In this document: piece after piece, positions 13,039-13,588 of the stretch
How the letters are laid out: each line of letters begins with the position of its first letter
Position numbering within the stretch: the stretch's first letter is position 1
Assembly (NCBI GenBank): GCA_023269455.1
Contig: JAHFTG010000032.1
Coordinates: 1 to 13,588, forward strand
Length of the DNA: 13,588 bases
Direction of reading: 5' to 3'
From: Opitutaceae bacterium
GTDB lineage: Bacteria > Verrucomicrobiota > Verrucomicrobiia > Opitutales > Opitutaceae
Translations under genes and position numbers: made by a program
Notes under the pieces: model-generated
Seen by the model: the letters and a program-made list of their open reading frames with translations, nothing else
Databases searched by the model: none
What the model was told of the DNA's origin: nothing

Positions 13039-13588
13039 TTACTCCAACTTCACCCGCGCGCGATAGAACGTCTCGCACAACTCGTAGATGTCCTTCGGCG
13101 AAGTCATTTCCAAAGCCTCCTTCGCCAGTTTCTTGGCGTCGGAGATCTTCATCGCCCGCACCAGGTATTTCACGGCGGGCAGCAGCGGCGGGGTCATGCT
13201 GAGTTCGTCCACGCCGAGACCGATGAGCAGCGGCGCATAGACCGCGTCGCCCGCCATCTCGCCGCACACGCTCACCTTGATCTTCTGCTTGTGCGCCTGA
13301 TCGACGATGCTCTTCAACGTGCGGATCACCGCCGGATGCGTCGGCTCGTAGAGATGCGCGATGCTGTTGTTCCCACGATCGATCGCCAGCAGGTATTGGA
13401 TGAGGTCGTTCGTCCCGATGCTGAAAAAATCACAGTCCTTCGCGAGCAGGTCGGCCGTGATCGCCGCGCTCGGAATCTCGATCATCGAGCCGACCGCGAG
13501 CTTCGGGTCGAAGGCGATCTTCTTGGCCTTCAACTCCGCCTTGCACTCGTCCAGCACCGCGTTCGCCCGCGCGAGTTCCTCGCGTCCG
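13039..13588 (-). CDS. ptsI: Phosphoenolpyruvate-protein phosphotransferase (PTS enzyme I), C-terminal part
   Basis: The gene runs off the right edge of the window; the visible 182 codons are the C-terminal third of an enzyme of about 570-590 residues. Enzyme I takes phosphate from phosphoenolpyruvate and passes it to HPr, powering sugar uptake or nitrogen-type PTS regulation. The visible part is the PEP-binding barrel: GSMIEIPSAA, FFSIGTNDLIQYLLAIDRGN, the YEPTHPAVIRTL stretch, VCGEMAGD with the active-site Cys (Cys502 in E. coli; codon at 13264-13266 here), and LGVDELSMTPPLLPAVK. The frame stays open to the edge with family-like residues (GREELARANAVLDECK), so it continues outside. The phosphorylated His and the HPr-binding domain are not in the window. 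It converges on ispA. Confidence 0.95.
   Translation of the reverse strand, partial: GREELARANAVLDECKAELKAKKIAFDPKLAVGSMIEIPSAAITADLLAKDCDFFSIGTNDLIQYLLAIDRGNNSIAHLYEPTHPAVIRTLKSIVDQAHKQKIKVSVCGEMAGDAVYAPLLIGLGVDELSMTPPLLPAVKYLVRAMKISDAKKLAKEALEMTSPKDIYELCETFYRARVKLE

Noticed and set aside
13015..13043. AGTA/TACT plus AGCGG/CCGCT inverted repeat between ispA and ptsI as a bidirectional terminator
   Set aside because: The two short stems are separated by an uneven internal loop and there is no T-run on either strand; too weak to annotate.

Overview
The window is compact, GC-rich bacterial chromosome with 14 protein genes, two of them cut by the window edges. There are no RNA genes, CRISPR arrays or insertion sequences, and no gene-free stretch exceeds about 130 bases. 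The gene set, the gene pairings and the near-absence of Shine-Dalgarno sequences suggest a Verrucomicrobiota member, probably Opitutaceae-like. That placement is an inference from general resemblance, not from a marker gene.

Left part (1-5414). The window opens with the 3' end of a VF530-family DNA-binding protein gene. It converges on a zinc-independent MDR (quinone-oxidoreductase-like) gene, which is divergent from an RluE-type 23S rRNA pseudouridine synthase gene. On the minus strand, reading right to left, follow a TetR-family regulator, an Old Yellow Enzyme (NemA-like) and an NfsB-like nitroreductase. This resembles the E. coli nemR-nemA electrophile-response unit. The regulator keeps the cysteines of NemR and has a NemR-like inverted repeat just before its own start. 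Upstream of the regulator lies a YfeH/SLC10A7-like bile acid:sodium symporter family gene.

Middle (5433-9400). murJ (lipid II flippase, minus strand) is divergent from pta (phosphotransacetylase, plus strand). pta is followed by a separate gene for a P-loop plus DRTGG protein. Those are the domains that form the N-terminal half of long Pta enzymes such as E. coli Pta. Here they are encoded separately and downstream of the catalytic part, with a perfect 12-bp stem-loop between the two genes.

Right part (9417-13588). A minus-strand cluster of three poorly characterised envelope proteins comes first: a DUF4013-like membrane protein, a single-pass anchored protein, and an exported protein that may be a degenerate metallopeptidase. 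ispA (farnesyl diphosphate synthase) is divergent from this cluster and contains an in-gene tandem heptanucleotide repeat. It converges on the 3' end of ptsI (PTS enzyme I).

Taken together the region is mostly housekeeping (rRNA modification, cell wall, acetate, isoprenoid and PTS metabolism) plus one inducible detoxification module. The points most worth a second look are the NemR-like redox sensor with an extra CxxC cysteine, the split and reordered Pta, the heptamer repeat inside ispA, the possible pseudo-protease, and the pyrimidine-rich leaders that lack Shine-Dalgarno sequences.
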